From contig OX424564.1 of assembly GCA_949152475.1 (NCBI GenBank), forward strand, positions 10,788,001 through 10,852,000: a DNA stretch of 64,000 nt, given 5' to 3'. Shown here in pieces: positions 46,691 to 59,482 of the stretch. The position numbers and the translations under genes are program-made. Under the pieces are notes generated by a model. It was not told where the DNA came from and ran no database searches. It saw nothing but the letters and a program-made list of their open reading frames with translations. The stretch's first letter is position 1, and each line of letters starts with the position of its first letter. The stretch comes from Terebella lapidaria. Lineage: Eukaryota; Annelida; Polychaeta; Terebellida; Terebellidae.

Positions 46691-48961
46691 CACTGCTGGC
46701 CAAATTAATGGAATAATTCGTTTTTGAAGACATTCTGTGCATGATTTTGCTTATGTTTAAGAATGAAAAGATATATAAGCTTTATTCAAGTTCCATTTGA
46801 TTTATATGTTATTAAGTAACCTGACAAGCACACATTTTATGATACATAGTCCATGATTTATGGATAGTCATGACTCGAAGGCCATGATATCAACGGTAAA
46901 TTGTTTTTTATCATTTAGGTGTGTCTCGGAAATTTCATGTATTATTAATTTACAAGATATGTTGTTATCTATATCCTAATCATTTTATATGCACTACAAT
47001 CAAATGTCGAGGTTATATGTATATCTTAAGACTACATTTGATATATTGTCAATATGCCAGCTACCATAACAACCAGACATACGTCTCAGCCTACACTTAG
47101 TATCAAACTGGAACCAAATAAAAATTCATAGTTCACTTTGAATATTTTTTGTTCCACATACTATGTACATAACACACTATTTCAATACTGCTTCAATGGA
47201 GTACATATTCACAATTTGTACTGTGATGCATTTCAATATTTTGTTTTGTATGACCACCCTTAGCTTTCAAAATGGCCTTAACTCTTCTCGGCATGCTTTT
47301 AATCAGTTCTGGGCACATCTCTTTGATGTCGTCACTTCTGTGCCACATTTGAATGAGCCGCTTGATAAGTTCTACTTTTGTTGTAGGTCTGGATGCTGCA
47401 ACTAGGTTTTTAACAATATTCCACAAATTTTCTAATGGGTTTTGGTCAGGGCTCTTCACTGGCCAGTCAAACAGAGTTATCTTGTTAGTGCGCATGAACT
47501 CCTTAACTGGTCTGGCAGTGTAGCATGGTGCTCCATCTTGCATGAAGATGAAGTTGCCATTAGGGAACCATTCCTTGACAGATGGAACCATCCGTGTCTT
47601 CAGAACCTTGAGGTACTGCTGATGTCGCATGGTACCTACAACGATTTAGAGCCTGCCAGGACCTTCATTAGAGATGATGGACCAGACCATGACAGACGTT
47701 GGATGCTTGACTCTCTCAGCGATACAGTCCGGATGATCTCGTTCTCCAGAGCCGCGTCTCACAAGCTGGGAATGGTCAATGACTGTCTGGAATATGGACT
47801 CATCGGAGAAGCAGACCTTGGACCAATCCTCGTCTGTCCAGGACTGATGTGTTCTAGCCCACTGCAGACGACTCTTCTTATCCTAGCCGTCAACTTTCTC
47901 CACTGGTTTTCGAGCCCGAAGATCGCAGACAACCAGGCGTCGTCGGATGGTACGAGAAGAGACTTCAACTCCATGTTTTGCCCATTTTTCCCTGAGTTGT
48001 GGACTTGTTATTCTTCTGTTTTTCTTTGCATATTTTGACGAGTTCTCTGTCATCTCGTCTTTATGACGTTCGTTTTCTTCCACATTTGCCAATCCGAGAT
48101 CCAGCAGTAGTGTTCGAGAACAGGTTCTGTCTGTACTTAGCCACCGAACTTTGAGCTATACCAACTCGCTTCGCTATCTGGCATTGGGACAGACTTGTTT
48201 CTTCCAAATAAACATCGACTTTCGCTTTTTCCTAGGCGTAAGATCAGCAGCACGTCCCATAATTATTACAGTAGTATAGTACGCTATTTGACTGACAAAA
48301 CAGAGGAACTGATGTTATTACAGACTCTCCACCAACTGGACATTCGAATTATGTTATGTTGTTAAGAAAACAAATATGACGTAATTTTATATTGCTAAGC
48401 AACCAATTATATCATACTGGTATCATTGTTATGTAATCCAGTTACATGTTAGATACAGGTGCGATGTCATAAATCACGACTGTAGACTACGAGAATGATC
48501 AATTGATCTGGATCCACAAACCCGCAGGAATACCCTAACATGCATGACGTAACTACTTGTGCACATGGCAACCAATATTATGGGAAGCGCCATTGGCATC
48601 AGGTCTTTAAGCTTTTATAAATATGGAGCTAAACCATATCATAGCATTTATCATTGAATTAATTCATGTGCCCACAACACAGCCCTCAGAAAACCAATTA
48701 GTCTAAGGGCCAAATCACACAAATTGAGCGTAATTACTAAATGTCTAATCTATGAATAAACGTCATTTTCACATTCATCATACCGCCATCTCATGTTAGA
48801 CATAACATTGCTTGTCAAATATGAAGTGGTTCGGTTAATAAGAGACAAACAGTAACACTAATAAAGAAAATACCACAGGATGGTGCACATGTCAAAAATA
48901 AGCAAAACCATTCACAAATGCCTTCAAAAAACGAATTATTCTATTAATTTGGTCAGCAATG
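46691..48961 (-). mobile_element. Tc1/mariner element, near complete
   Basis: The left end CACTGCTGGCCAAATTAATG and the right end (read inward CATTGCTGACCAAATTAATA) are inverted repeats continuing through GAATAATTCG and TTTTTGAAG, about 40 bp. TA lies outside both ends (46689-46690 and 48962-48963), the classic Tc1 target duplication. Length is 2271 bp, somewhat long for Tc1. The transposase is on the minus strand. Confidence 0.92.
47193..48260 (-). pseudogene. Tc1 transposase (DD34E), inactivated
   Basis: The start MGRAADLTPRKK is at 48260. A helix-turn-helix region follows (SLSQCQIAKRVGIAQSSVAK), then SPQLREKWAKHGVEVSSRTI, the first catalytic Asp in CFSDESIFQ, VMVWSIISNEGPGRL, the second Asp in FMQDGAPCYT and the Glu in SPDQNPLENLW; 34 residues separate the last two, the Tc1 signature. 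It cuts and pastes at TA. Two frame changes (one near 48205, one between the paired-like domain and MANVEENERH near 48090) and two in-frame stops (after KPVEKVDG near 47880 and after GPGRL near 47645) inactivate it. All catalytic residues survive, so decay is moderate. It is flanked by intact inverted repeats. Confidence 0.9.
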
Positions 48962-51225
48962 TACATTATGTCAACTGATATGGTAGATCTCAATGAGCTG
49001 AACCAAAGTGATCTTCACGGTATGTCAATATCACTATCCTTTCCAAAGTTACAACAATTTGAAAATATCATTTCGGCACTACATTACAGAAGCCCTTGAA
49101 AAGTTTTAGCAACTCATTAATATGCAAAGTAGATGATAAGGATAACTCATAAGGGGAACAAATTTTTATTGGATATTTTGAGCTATGAAAAAATGATTCG
49201 CCTTAACTAGGATAGTAATAACAAACATTGTTTGCCGTTTAGCCCTGATTCCTCATTGTGACATGGACGGAGTAAGATGGCACACAAGCATTGTGATCTG
49301 CTATTACAGTAACGTTATACACCGACAAGAAAGCACATGAAACCCCATAAACGATATCATATATCTCACCGATACAACTAAAACCAGTTAATAAATTACA
49401 CAACTCCCGAAAGAGAAAATTGCTCTGAGAAACCGGTGTCCGAAGTACTAGCAATACAAACAGGTCGACCGGAATCTTTGACCTGATTCTTTTTTGAAAA
49501 TAAGTTCAGCGATCGAAAGCTAAGCTAGAAGTGACCAATTCCCCTTCCGTTGAAAACTTCCAAACATTGAGCAATTTTATTATACCCAAAGAGACGCCTG
49601 TTACACACGCTGACCGATCAGGCCCACCCTTTCCACCCAATGGATTAAAATCACCCCGTACAACATACTGCACAATATACAAACACCACCGTGCAGACAA
49701 ACGTTTCCCCCTATACGCTGTAACGTGTGAAACTTCATTTATTGAATGTTCTGACTGGCGCACATTATGTACCATAATTGATATGTTTACCAGTCCTTCC
49801 CTAGAGCTGTAGTTACCCATGGTTGTCATGGCCTCTGTCAAATCAAGCTCTGCAGATTTTCTTTCAATTATTTAATAAGGTGTTCCATTCTGCACCGTTT
49901 TTATTTGTATTAATATTTTTTGAAAAAGTGATTTTGCCGATTTCAGTCTTCAAAGTGTTGTAAATTTTAAACGGAATATGACTATTGACGTAAAGACCAC
50001 TATTCATGTGTACCATGATGCCACGATGTGGTCGCTGTTGGTTCCTAAATAACATAATTTCAAATATGACATATTTATGTGTTATTATATTATGTGTCGA
50101 ATTTTGCGTTAATGATCGCGTTTGGGTATTGCAAAAATGATGTTAAGAATGGAAACAAGAGTCGTTTGAAGATACTCCATTGTGGAATAAAATAGGCAAC
50201 CCATATTGCCTCCCGAGTCTTTCATTTAAAATGACAAAATTTGCCAAATTTTTGCAAAACCTATTTTGTCCTGACCCCTGAGACGCCTTTCCACTTGCGA
50301 TAAATTGGATAATTCCTAGAACAGCCCGTTGTGTTTTCTGATTCATCTAAAAATGAAAGGAATAAAATTCTACAAGTTCCATTATAGTTATAGATATTAA
50401 TAGGAATATAGTATCCACTATATCTATCTTACCGTTTGCATACAAACGGCGAAAAAAAAAAACCTTTCTCTATAAATTTTGTAAATGTAGCATATTCCTG
50501 TCAGAAGAACAAATTAAACTTTCATGATTCTGTTCCAATTCAATTACAAAGGGCTTTAATTGCAACGAGTGATTTGTGTCTATACCCATAGCTTCAAACT
50601 GCGTGTAATGTGTTTTTGCATGGATGAAATACACAAATCAAAGACGCACGATATGTCTAACGTGGAATTATAAATGTATCGCATTTGCTGTCCTACTTCT
50701 AGCCACCGGATCTGAAAAGAAACATCAGGAATATCCATTTATGATGAAATGTCAAGGGTCCCAAGGCGACTCTCGGTGATCACGTCAGGATACGTGGCTT
50801 TTCCATATATACTATTCAAGGTCATACACGTGTGGATTGCTGTAATAATTGCTGTAAGAGTGTAATCATTAACGTAATTAACTATATGATTTACGCGATG
50901 TATCCAGCGGCGCATACAACATCTGTTTCTCATCAATCATCTTGTAGTCTTCAGTTGTTAAATATTGACAACAACTGAAACAATATCACAACAGATCCAA
51001 CATAAAATGGGTAGTAAAAGAATATGTAATTTCCATCCAAAATCATCCAAAAAAGAGACTGTCGTTATTGCAAGAATATTATTGTTATTGCGAAATATTA
51101 GGAGTTAATGTCTGAGAGCCAAACATGACGCAAATAGCCCATATGCTAAAATCAAGACAGGGGTTTATTTTGTATAAATGCATAAGACGGATACCTGTAC
51201 CATTTTCTCTTGATACGACATTTCT
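48962..51225. other. Unannotated stretch
   Basis: Frames on both strands at 49506-49841 overlap each other and lack a domain. The segment 50680-50850 is the weak partner of 35785-35960. Nothing else seen. Confidence 0.5.
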
Positions 51226-52215
51226 TAGGTTACCGTACCTTTGGTCCAATAATCTATTGGCATGGAGTTGCGTCCGTCGTCCGACCGTCCACGTTTTTAT
51301 CTGTAAAGTTTACGGTCGAATCTTCCTCGAATTTTGCACAAAAATAGCTAAAATATTTTTCGTTTTCTTGAATTTCGCATTTTTTTCCAATAGGCGCCCA
51401 TTTTCGTTGAAACATGCCCTATTGTGGACTTGAAGGCCATTTTCTCAAAATCTGTTCAGACAGTTTTGGGAATTTTGTTTCAAAAGATTTCCCTCATATA
51501 CCTCTGTGATGTGTATAAGTTTCGTTGTCTTTGAATCGACGATCTGCGTGCGGCGGCCATTTTGATTTTTTCGACTGGTCCCAAATGGCACATTCCCATG
51601 TTAAATTCTCCTATGCTTTATAATGGGACATATTATGCCTAATATCTCTTTTAATATTAGAGACTAGGAATCAATTGTGAACATATAGGAAATGATATAT
51701 GCTGAATATTCTCGTGACCTTGAATTTGACCTTTGACCTCATTTTCAAGGTTACAGGACAAAATGGCTAATATCTCGCTTGTTATCGACTTTACAGCTTA
51801 GGAATCAATTATGAACATATAGGAAATGATACATGCTGAATATTGCTATGACCTTGAATTCGACCTTTGACCTCATTTTCAAGGTCAGAGAACAAAAAGG
51901 CTAATATCTCGCTTATCGACTTTACAGCTTAGGAATCAATTGTGAACATAGAGATGATATATGCTGAATATTATCATGACCTTGAACTTGACCTTTCACC
52001 TCATTTTCAAGGTCAGATCACAAAATGCCTAATATCTCCCTTATTATCCAATTTACAGCTTAGGAATCAATTGTGGACATACTAGAAATGATATATGCTG
52101 AACATTCTCGTGTCCTTGAATTGACCAATGACCTTATTTTCAAGGTCAGTGGACAAAAGGCTAATATCTAAAATATATATTTTCCGGTAACCTTTCTTAG
52201 TCCTTGGGCAAGTTT
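51226..52215 (+). repeat. GGTAACC-family repeat, copy 2
   Basis: The left end TTAGGTTACCGTACCTTTGG is followed by a unique head (51240-51590) with 'cgtccgtcgtccg' and 'cggccattttgatttttt'. About five tandem units of ~130 bp follow, each with 'atatgctgaatatt', 'accttga', 'gacctttgacctcatttt' and 'caaggtca'. The right end is CCGGTAACCTTTCTTAGTCC. The short inverted core GGTTACCG/CGGTAACC is near both ends. No coding. Confidence 0.8.
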
Positions 52216-53139
52216 TTTTTATATAAAGTATGACACTGAGCTCCTTGGACTTGTTTTTTTCGTGGAAACCCCCAAGCAGAGTGCATGTGCCTTTGCACTT
52301 ATCCAAACTCTGCATTCTCGTGAAAACCTTGAATCCCAGAAGAGAGCTAGATTTACTGAGCGACCCGGTGTGTTTTATTATCAGAATAATGATCCCGGAT
52401 TTCCTCGAGTGTCTTATATTGTTGAATTAGTCTGACAACAGTTTATTAATGGCAAAGTTTAATACGTATAATAGAACGAGACGGTGGGAATAGTGCATCT
52501 GGTACAAGTTATTAAGGGTGTTCGAATCGATTCATACGAGTAAAGCTTAAGGCAGTTTTATTGGCTAAATTTGAACGTGTTTTAACCCATAAAAGATAGG
52601 TTCCGGTGGTCCTTATTCATCTATACTCATGACGCACATGGATATGGAAATACAGTTGTAGTGAGGTTGACATGGGTGACACCAGCGTTGTTATTCAGCC
52701 AAGTGAATGTGTTTTCTCGATGATTTCCATGTGTAAAATAGCACATGATTCTGGCATATTTATACCTGTATATGACTATTGAGTGCACAACATGGGCAGA
52801 ACTTATCTGCGGTTGTCATCTGTTTTCGATGGGAAAAATATGAATCAATGATCATTGATTGTGCCAGTGATATGCGGTATTGAAAAATGAGTGGGACAGT
52901 ACAATATACAATCGGAAAAAGTCATTCGTAGATATTCCTCAGTAATTTGGGTTATCAGACAATATTTCAGACAGTGTGACGTTAAATAAAATTGTCAATT
53001 ATTGTACGATCAGATGAGAGACCTAGTTTTGCGGAGTAAAATGTTTATACCTCATGTCACTATCTTTACTTTATTGCCAAAAATGTTACAGTGATTCTAA
53101 TTAGCATACTAAACAAATCTCCACCGTCCTCATTCCTCT
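52216..53139. other. Unannotated stretch
   Basis: No gene or repeat partner recognised. Confidence 0.6.
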
Positions 53140-53610
53140 TAATACTTTTTCAGTTTATTGTTAAATACGTAATATAAGCTCTGTTTCAATTTCTTTCCGT
53201 TTTCTGTCATTACTTTAGTGTGGCTAATTTGTTTTCATTATTTTTATTTACTTCTGTTTGGTTTAGTGTGTAAATTCTATTGTGTCATATTGTCAACATT
53301 GTTATTTTATCAAGTTGTATAGTTAGTATTGTTGTTATGTTTCCGCCATTTTCTCTTTCGTTTTGTTACTATTTGTCACTCTTTTATCCTACTATTTTAA
53401 ATTTTATTTAAGGGTGTCAGTTACCAATGTTTGTTCACCTTGTGTTGGAAATTCTTTTAGCACCTTCTGGTTACAGCTCGCGCTCAACTGGCAATCTTGA
53501 GCTGTTTCTTTTTCTTAATTAAAAGATTAATTACCTTTTTCTTGTAATTAAAATGTTCAATGTTCTTTTCAATGTTACAGTTCAAAAATAAACCATCCAT
53601 CCATCCATCC
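53140..53610 (+). mobile_element. Probable LINE 3' end
   Basis: A T-rich untranslated-looking stretch ends in AAAAATAAACCATCCATCC, that is a polyadenylation signal followed by a (CCAT)n tail, as seen at the 3' ends of many non-LTR retrotransposons. No reverse-transcriptase frame precedes it, so it would be a heavily 5'-truncated insertion. Family unknown. Confidence 0.4.
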
Positions 53611-54795
53611 AATTTCACCTTCTATCAGGTTATGACATATGCTGACCTGAACACTTCAGAATTTTCGAGAAGTCAGCAAATGAGGTATTTGTGACCTAGT
53701 AGGGCGACGTTAATAATTAGGCGATTTTGATCTTGATACAATTGTTATTGTCAGAATCAATGTAAACTTTCACATTGTACTTTGATAGACATGGGCAATA
53801 TTCGGAGTTTCACTGTTGCCATGCTTACCGCTCACCTGATGGATCCCTTGGCAACCACCAGGAGGTAGAAGTCCTAACTACCAGAAACAAATATCTCAGC
53901 TTTGGTTTTGTATATTCATTTCTATGACAATGTGTATGACATATATATATCTGGTCATAGCAACAATATATCAAGATTTGTAACCTCGACAAGGATCCGG
54001 AGATGGAAATCATTGACAATCAGTTATGGAGAGCATGTGGAACAAGCTTTGTTGAATAATTGCAATTAGTAAGGACTATGGTATCCATATCACACCGCTT
54101 AATTAAAAAATGTTCCTTTCTGTGGCGTGATGCATACAAATTGTACTTTGAGCAATTTAAACCACTGTAATTTTTGAACGACTTGAGATATTGACATGTT
54201 GTACAAGTCCTTCTGATCAGCGCATTGTGCTTCAATCTGAGCGCACACATATTCATTTTCCTAGTACTTTAAAATAATATATGATTGTAATCTGACAGTG
54301 AAAGTTGGATCAATAGCTATTTGGTGCATATGTTTTCCTTTCAACTGAATGACCTACTTAATATGGCCAAGTGATCTTCACCCATTAGACTGATTGCGGA
54401 ATATTCACATGGTGTCACAAAAGTGTGATGCATGTACATTTCAGGTATTGGGCATTGTTAGTAATAAATGATGATGAAATATAAAAAAAAAATCTTGAAC
54501 AGCTCAGCAAGGTCGCATCACTATTGTCTGCGCTATTGTGCCATTGAAATGTAATTTCCGGTTTCTTACTGTCAGCATTAGCTCTCACCTAATCCAAAGT
54601 AAGTCAACTCGAACCAAGTATCATACGCTGCGTCTTAATACTACTCATCCACTGAACGAATGTCATTTACTGTCACCCTTTTTATCCTTATTTAGTGCAT
54701 GGTTGGGGCCGTTTCCTTTGTTGTTGACAGGTTACTATTGAGCAGAGTTACCAGCAGGTTACTATTTCTGCAAATAGGAACCCCTGCACTAAGTC
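53611..54795. other. Unannotated stretch
   Basis: No gene recognised. Confidence 0.6.
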
Positions 54796-54897
54796 AGATA
54801 ATGCACGCGGACGCGAGTCTCTCGCCAATAGTGGCCTCGTGCCCTTCGGGCACTCGGTCACTACTGGCGAGAGACCCTCGTCCTTGTTCATTATCCT
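54796..54897. other. ~100-bp near-perfect hairpin
   Basis: The left arm GGACGCGAGTCTCTCGCCA with TAGTGGCC and CGTGCCC pairs with the right arm GGGCAC, GGTCACTA, TGGCGAGAGACCCTCGTCC. The apex is TTC between CCC and GGG. The outer bases GATAATG and CATTATC also pair. There are few mismatches. Confidence 0.85.
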
Positions 54898-55035
54898 ATA
54901 CTGAATATAGCGGAAAGCGCGGGATATGAAAATTGGGCCCTAAACTCTATCATCCCTACCAAATAGGTGAAACATTATTTGTGTGATGACAGAGATCTTC
55001 AAATCGCCATCGGACTGGACAGTATACCACTATTC

Positions 55036-55163
55036 GGCCCAAGTAGCGCAGGTCACTATTTCTACTAAATTCAATGAAGATTAAAAATGTGCCAGACGGA
55101 TTAGATATGGTATACATTCGGTGGATGAGTAGTATTAACAGAGTAAGGTGCGCTACTTGGGCC
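55036..55163. repeat. 15-bp perfect inverted repeat flanking ~98 bp
   Basis: GGCCCAAGTAGCGCA (55036-55050) and its exact inverse TGCGCTACTTGGGCC (55149-55163). Possibly the tips of a tiny MITE; no target duplication identified. Confidence 0.6.
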
Positions 55164-56829
55164 CACTAGGCCACTCACTCGATGATACATCGATTTCCGA
55201 TTTTAATTGTGTGTTTGTTGAATTCCTGATATTCCAGCTGATAAACAACAGGGAGCGGGAAGTCCAGGACATATTTGTGATCCTCCAATAGAGATTTTTC
55301 TGCGCCTTCATTAGAGATAAACCATTATCATCCACTTAAAAGCAGAATCACTATACATGTATACATGTAACTGCTGGAATATCAAGGCTTGTATCATGTA
55401 ACTTTTGCGAAATGCAATGCATTTGTACATGTACCAAAATTCGTTAGACTGGCATACACTCTGCTGGTCATTTTGTTGGAGAAAGGCTTTACTTGAAATG
55501 TAAATGTCTTTTTACTGTCTATTCTAGCCTTGAATTTGCAAACTACAATACTTTACATACTTCGTTTATTTACATAGAATCTTTCCGGGAATTCATACAA
55601 TTATACAAGGTAGGGAGGCGTCAGGCTTCGACGATTTTTATTCAGTGTCAGGTCGTCTAAGTCTCCGATATATCATTTCAAGTGATTGATAACTGGTACA
55701 GCACAATGGGCCAATGTACGCAACACTGAGCACCATTTTAAAGGTAGAAATGTAAAGTTCTCGCTCATGGAGGTTTATGTCTGTTACAGTTGTGATAAAC
55801 ATTTCAGCAAAGCATTCCTAACTCGGTTTAGGATCAATTCTTTATGTGCCATTTGCAGAAAATTTATGCCAATATTTTGGTGTTGTGTAAGCTCGGTAAT
55901 TGTAGTTTGTCAGCGCTTTCTCGTATCTCCCTGCCTAGAGGTGTCACATAGTGCAGAATTTCGTTGACAAGCAGTACATCATCGACAGTGAGGTCATTTG
56001 TGGATGGACAAGACTTAAGGAACGATGTCGATAGATGTATTGGGTATAGATTGTAGTTTCCAGCCTTGAACAAACACCTTAGCATTTGCATACCAGTCGT
56101 TGACGCCGAAGTCGTTACACAGGCATGAAGCTATTGTGTCGTAATATTGATGTCATAAACTCATCCCAAATTCACTGAGGGTATCGCAAGTAACACCTTC
56201 CATGACATCAGCCAGTTCCTCTTTCCTGGAGGCTGTAATCATGACATGGAGTTTTAAGACTTTTAAGAATCATATCAGGTCAAATTCAAGGTCACCTTAA
56301 GATGCACCATATATGACTTCGGACTTCCTAAAAGCTCACAAATATAAATTGAAGCTCTACAATCAAATGTGTTTTGTCTCTAATGACCATATCTTCGGAT
56401 AGTCATGACATCGAGTTTCAACATTCATAATAAAACCTCAGTGCTGTCTTGGCTAATAATAATAAGTGGTCGTGAAACTGACATAACGATTGAATCAGAA
56501 GAAAAAAGATAAAACAGCCCGAAGTATGATTCATGAATGTTTTAGAAAAAAAAAATCAAACTCAAAATGTTATTCGCCAGACTGACGTATGAACTATATG
56601 TAATTAAATATGAAGGACATGTAATTCAATAAAACATCAACATATCTACATGGCCTTTGTTTCGTTACAGGGTTGACATTTAATATGGAATATATCGGTC
56701 GGATGGGTAAACTCATGAAATATTATGTCATAGAGTCAAATCAATGAGCACCATGAAGTTGTTACGATCAGGCGATTATCGTGCCAATTGACACCACGGG
56801 AGTGCACATGGGGTGACGCAATAGCTGAC
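55164..56829. other. Unannotated stretch
   Basis: Short open frames only (93 codons at 55686-55967, no domain). Confidence 0.55.
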
Positions 56830-56955
56830 CACTGCGATATGGGGTGATTTTTGTTCTGCTATAAATTATGTGGGCTGGTCAAATTTATGTGCATATCCCA
56901 GGATCTCCTTGACTTGGAGCTACGAAATTTTAAACACAGATTCCTGAAGTAATGT

Positions 56956-57800
56956 TGCGTCAAGTGCGGCAGTTTGTCTCGGAGTGGTTGCCATGCGACG
57001 TAATGGGATAAAACAGACTTAGATAGCGAGGCAAAACAACATCACACAGGGAGAGGTAAGCAAGATCCTTAAGACGAACGCCGAGACAGGTGTGCCTACT
57101 CCTAGATCTCACCCAGGACGTCCTATAAAGACAACAAGAAGACAAGACCGTTTGTTGATTCGCCTGTGCATTGGTGGTCGAACCATGCCAGCCAGGGCCT
57201 TGAGAGTACAGTGGCAGAACGCCATAGGTGTACGCGTATCCGGAACACTAGTGAACAGGTGAATGGTTCGAGCTGGGAATCATGCCATGAGACCACCAAG
57301 GAAACCAAGCGACGTCTGGGCCAGGGGTCACCGCCATTTGGGACCACATCAATGGAATTATGTCATGTTTAGTCACGAGGCGAGATTTGAGGTATTAGCC
57401 ATGGTGCAGGCTGGAGGAGGAGCTTTCCCATCCGGTGGAAAAAGTGACCTTGTGATCCTGGTCGGCAAACTGGATCAACACTAGTACATACGCGTCCTAG
57501 ACCAAACAATGTTACCTTTCACTCGAGGGGCTTTCCAGGACAATTTTGTGTACCAGGATGACAATGCTCCTGCACACAGGGCTCGTACAGTGGCCACTTC
57601 CCTTAAGGATCAGGGGGTTGAGCACTTGCTCTGGCCAGAGTGTTCACCTGATATGAACCCCATAGAGAACCTATGGGCTGAAGTAACCCGTCGGATCAAC
57701 CTGGTTCGACAGCCTGGTTCACGGTGTGGATGAATTGCAACTGGCTCCGATGGACGCATGGGCCAATTTACCCCTGAACACCTTGGGGACCCTGTCTGAG
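56956..57800 (+). pseudogene. Second Tc1-like transposase, dead
   Basis: The N-terminal part is poorly preserved. A recognisable stretch HPGRPIKTTRRQDRLLIRLC is followed by RTMPARALRVQWQNAIGVRV, WARGHRHLGPHQWNYVMFSH, FVYQDDNAPAHRARTVATS and SPDMNPIENLWAEVTRRI. The last Asp and Glu are 34 residues apart (DD34E). The first catalytic Asp, normally in 'F(S/T)DESRF', is His here (FSHEARF). In-frame stops follow VNR (57259), LDQH (57482) and GSRCG (57731), and more lie upstream. The sequence differs from the copy at 46.7-49.0 kb, so it is another Tc1 subfamily. I could not fix its terminal repeats; a CACTG/CAGTG pair at 56830 and 58018 is only suggestive because no TA flanks it. Confidence 0.8.
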
Positions 57801-58018
57801 GGTACGCCCTGCCGTGTAATGGCGCCACGAGCAAACAGGGGAGGTCACACGCGATACTGAACACTGTTGGTGCTAGATGGCATAATGACGCTCAATATTT
57901 AAGTTATAAATTATATGTATCTGCTGTTGCGTGTTGTTGAGATAATAAATTTGAAAATATAAATTATAAATCTATTGTTGGCACAATTCGGCGTGGTTGT
58001 TTATTCCGGATCACAGTG

Positions 58019-59482
58019 TTGCAAGGTTGATTATAAACAAGATATTAGCCATTTTGTCATGTGAGACCTTGAAAATGAGGTCAAAGATCCAATTAAAAGT
58101 CACGACAATATTCAGCATATATAATTTCCTATATGTCCACAATTGATTCCTAAGCTGTAAAGTCGTAATGAGCGAGATATTAGCCATTTTGTCATGTGAC
58201 CTTGAAAATGAGGTCAAAGGTAAAAATCAAGGTCATGACAATATCCCAGCATATATCATTTCGTATATGTCAACAATTGATTCTCAAGTTGTGCTCTGAT
58301 CTTGAAAATAAGGTCGAAGGTCAAGTTCAAGGTCATACAAATATTTGGCATATGTCATTTCCTATATGTTTACAATTGATTCCTAACCTGTAAAGTCGAT
58401 AATAAGCCAGATATTAGCCGTTTTGTGCCTCACCTTGAAAATGAGGTCAAAGGTCAAATTCAAGGTCATCAAAATATTCGGCATACATCATTTCCTATAC
58501 GTCCACAATATAGTTCCAAGCTGTAAAGTGGATAATAAGCGAGATATTAGCTGTTTTGTTCTTTGACCTTGAAAATGAGGTCAAAGGTCAAATTCAAGGT
58601 TAGGAGGATATTCAGCATTTATCACTTCCTATATGTCCACAATTGATTCCTAAGCTGCAAAGTCGATATTAAGTGAGATATTAGCCATTTTTGTGTTTTG
58701 ACCTTGAAAATTAGGTCAAAGGTCAAATTCAATGTCATGAAAATATTCAGCATGTATGACTTTCTATGTGTTCACAATTGATTCCTAAGCTGTAAAGTCA
58801 ATAATAAGCGAGATATTAACCATTTTGTGTTTTGACATTGAAAAACAGGTCAAAGGTCAAATTTAAGGTCACGGGAATATTCAGTATATATCACTTCCTA
58901 TATGTCCACAATTGATTCCTAAGCTGTAAAGTTGTGCTCTGACCTTGAAAATGAGGTCAGAGGTCAAATTCAAGGTCACGAGAATATTTGGCACATATCA
59001 TTTCCTATATGTCCACAATTGACTCCTAAACTCTAATCTCAATATTAAGTGAAATATCAGGCAAAATGTTTCCCATTATAAAGCATAGGAGAATTTAACA
59101 TGGGAAAGTCCCATTTAAAACTTGTCGAAAAAAACAAAATGGCTGACACACGCAGACCGGCGATTCAAGGCCAATGAAACTTCTACATGTCACAGGGGTA
59201 TATGAGAGGAATCTTTTGAAACAAAAATCTCAAAAGTGGTCAGTTTTTGAGAAAATAGCCGCCAAAGTAAAAAATTGGCCGTTTTTCGATGAAAACGGCC
59301 GCCATTTTGAAAAAATGCGAAAAATATAAAAAATACCTCCCTCTCGAAATATTTTTAGGCATTTTTGTGCAAAATTTGAGAAAAAACCGATCGTAAACTT
59401 TAAAGATAAAATTGTTGACGGACGACGGATGTAACGCCATGGCAATAGGTTATCGGACCATAGGTTCGGTAACCTAAAAATC
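58019..59482 (-). repeat. GGTAACC-family repeat, copy 3 (inverted)
   Basis: Reverse-oriented relative of 51226-52215 with about eight ~130-bp units and the same head (about 59110-59482), ending TTCGGTAACCTAAAA. Landmarks: TTGATTCCTAAGCTGTAAAG and AATGAGGTCAAAGGTCAAAT in nearly every unit, and 'gacggacgacgg' near 59417. The difference in unit number between copies shows internal expansion and contraction. Confidence 0.85.

Noticed and set aside
45893-49694. A further Transib-like element with CACGGTGG (45893) and CCACCGTG (49687-49694)
   Set aside because: Similarity stops after about 12 bases and flanking pentamers do not match; probably chance.
49506-49841. Overlapping open frames on both strands
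   Set aside because: Neither has a recognisable family, and the two overlap almost fully, as expected by chance.
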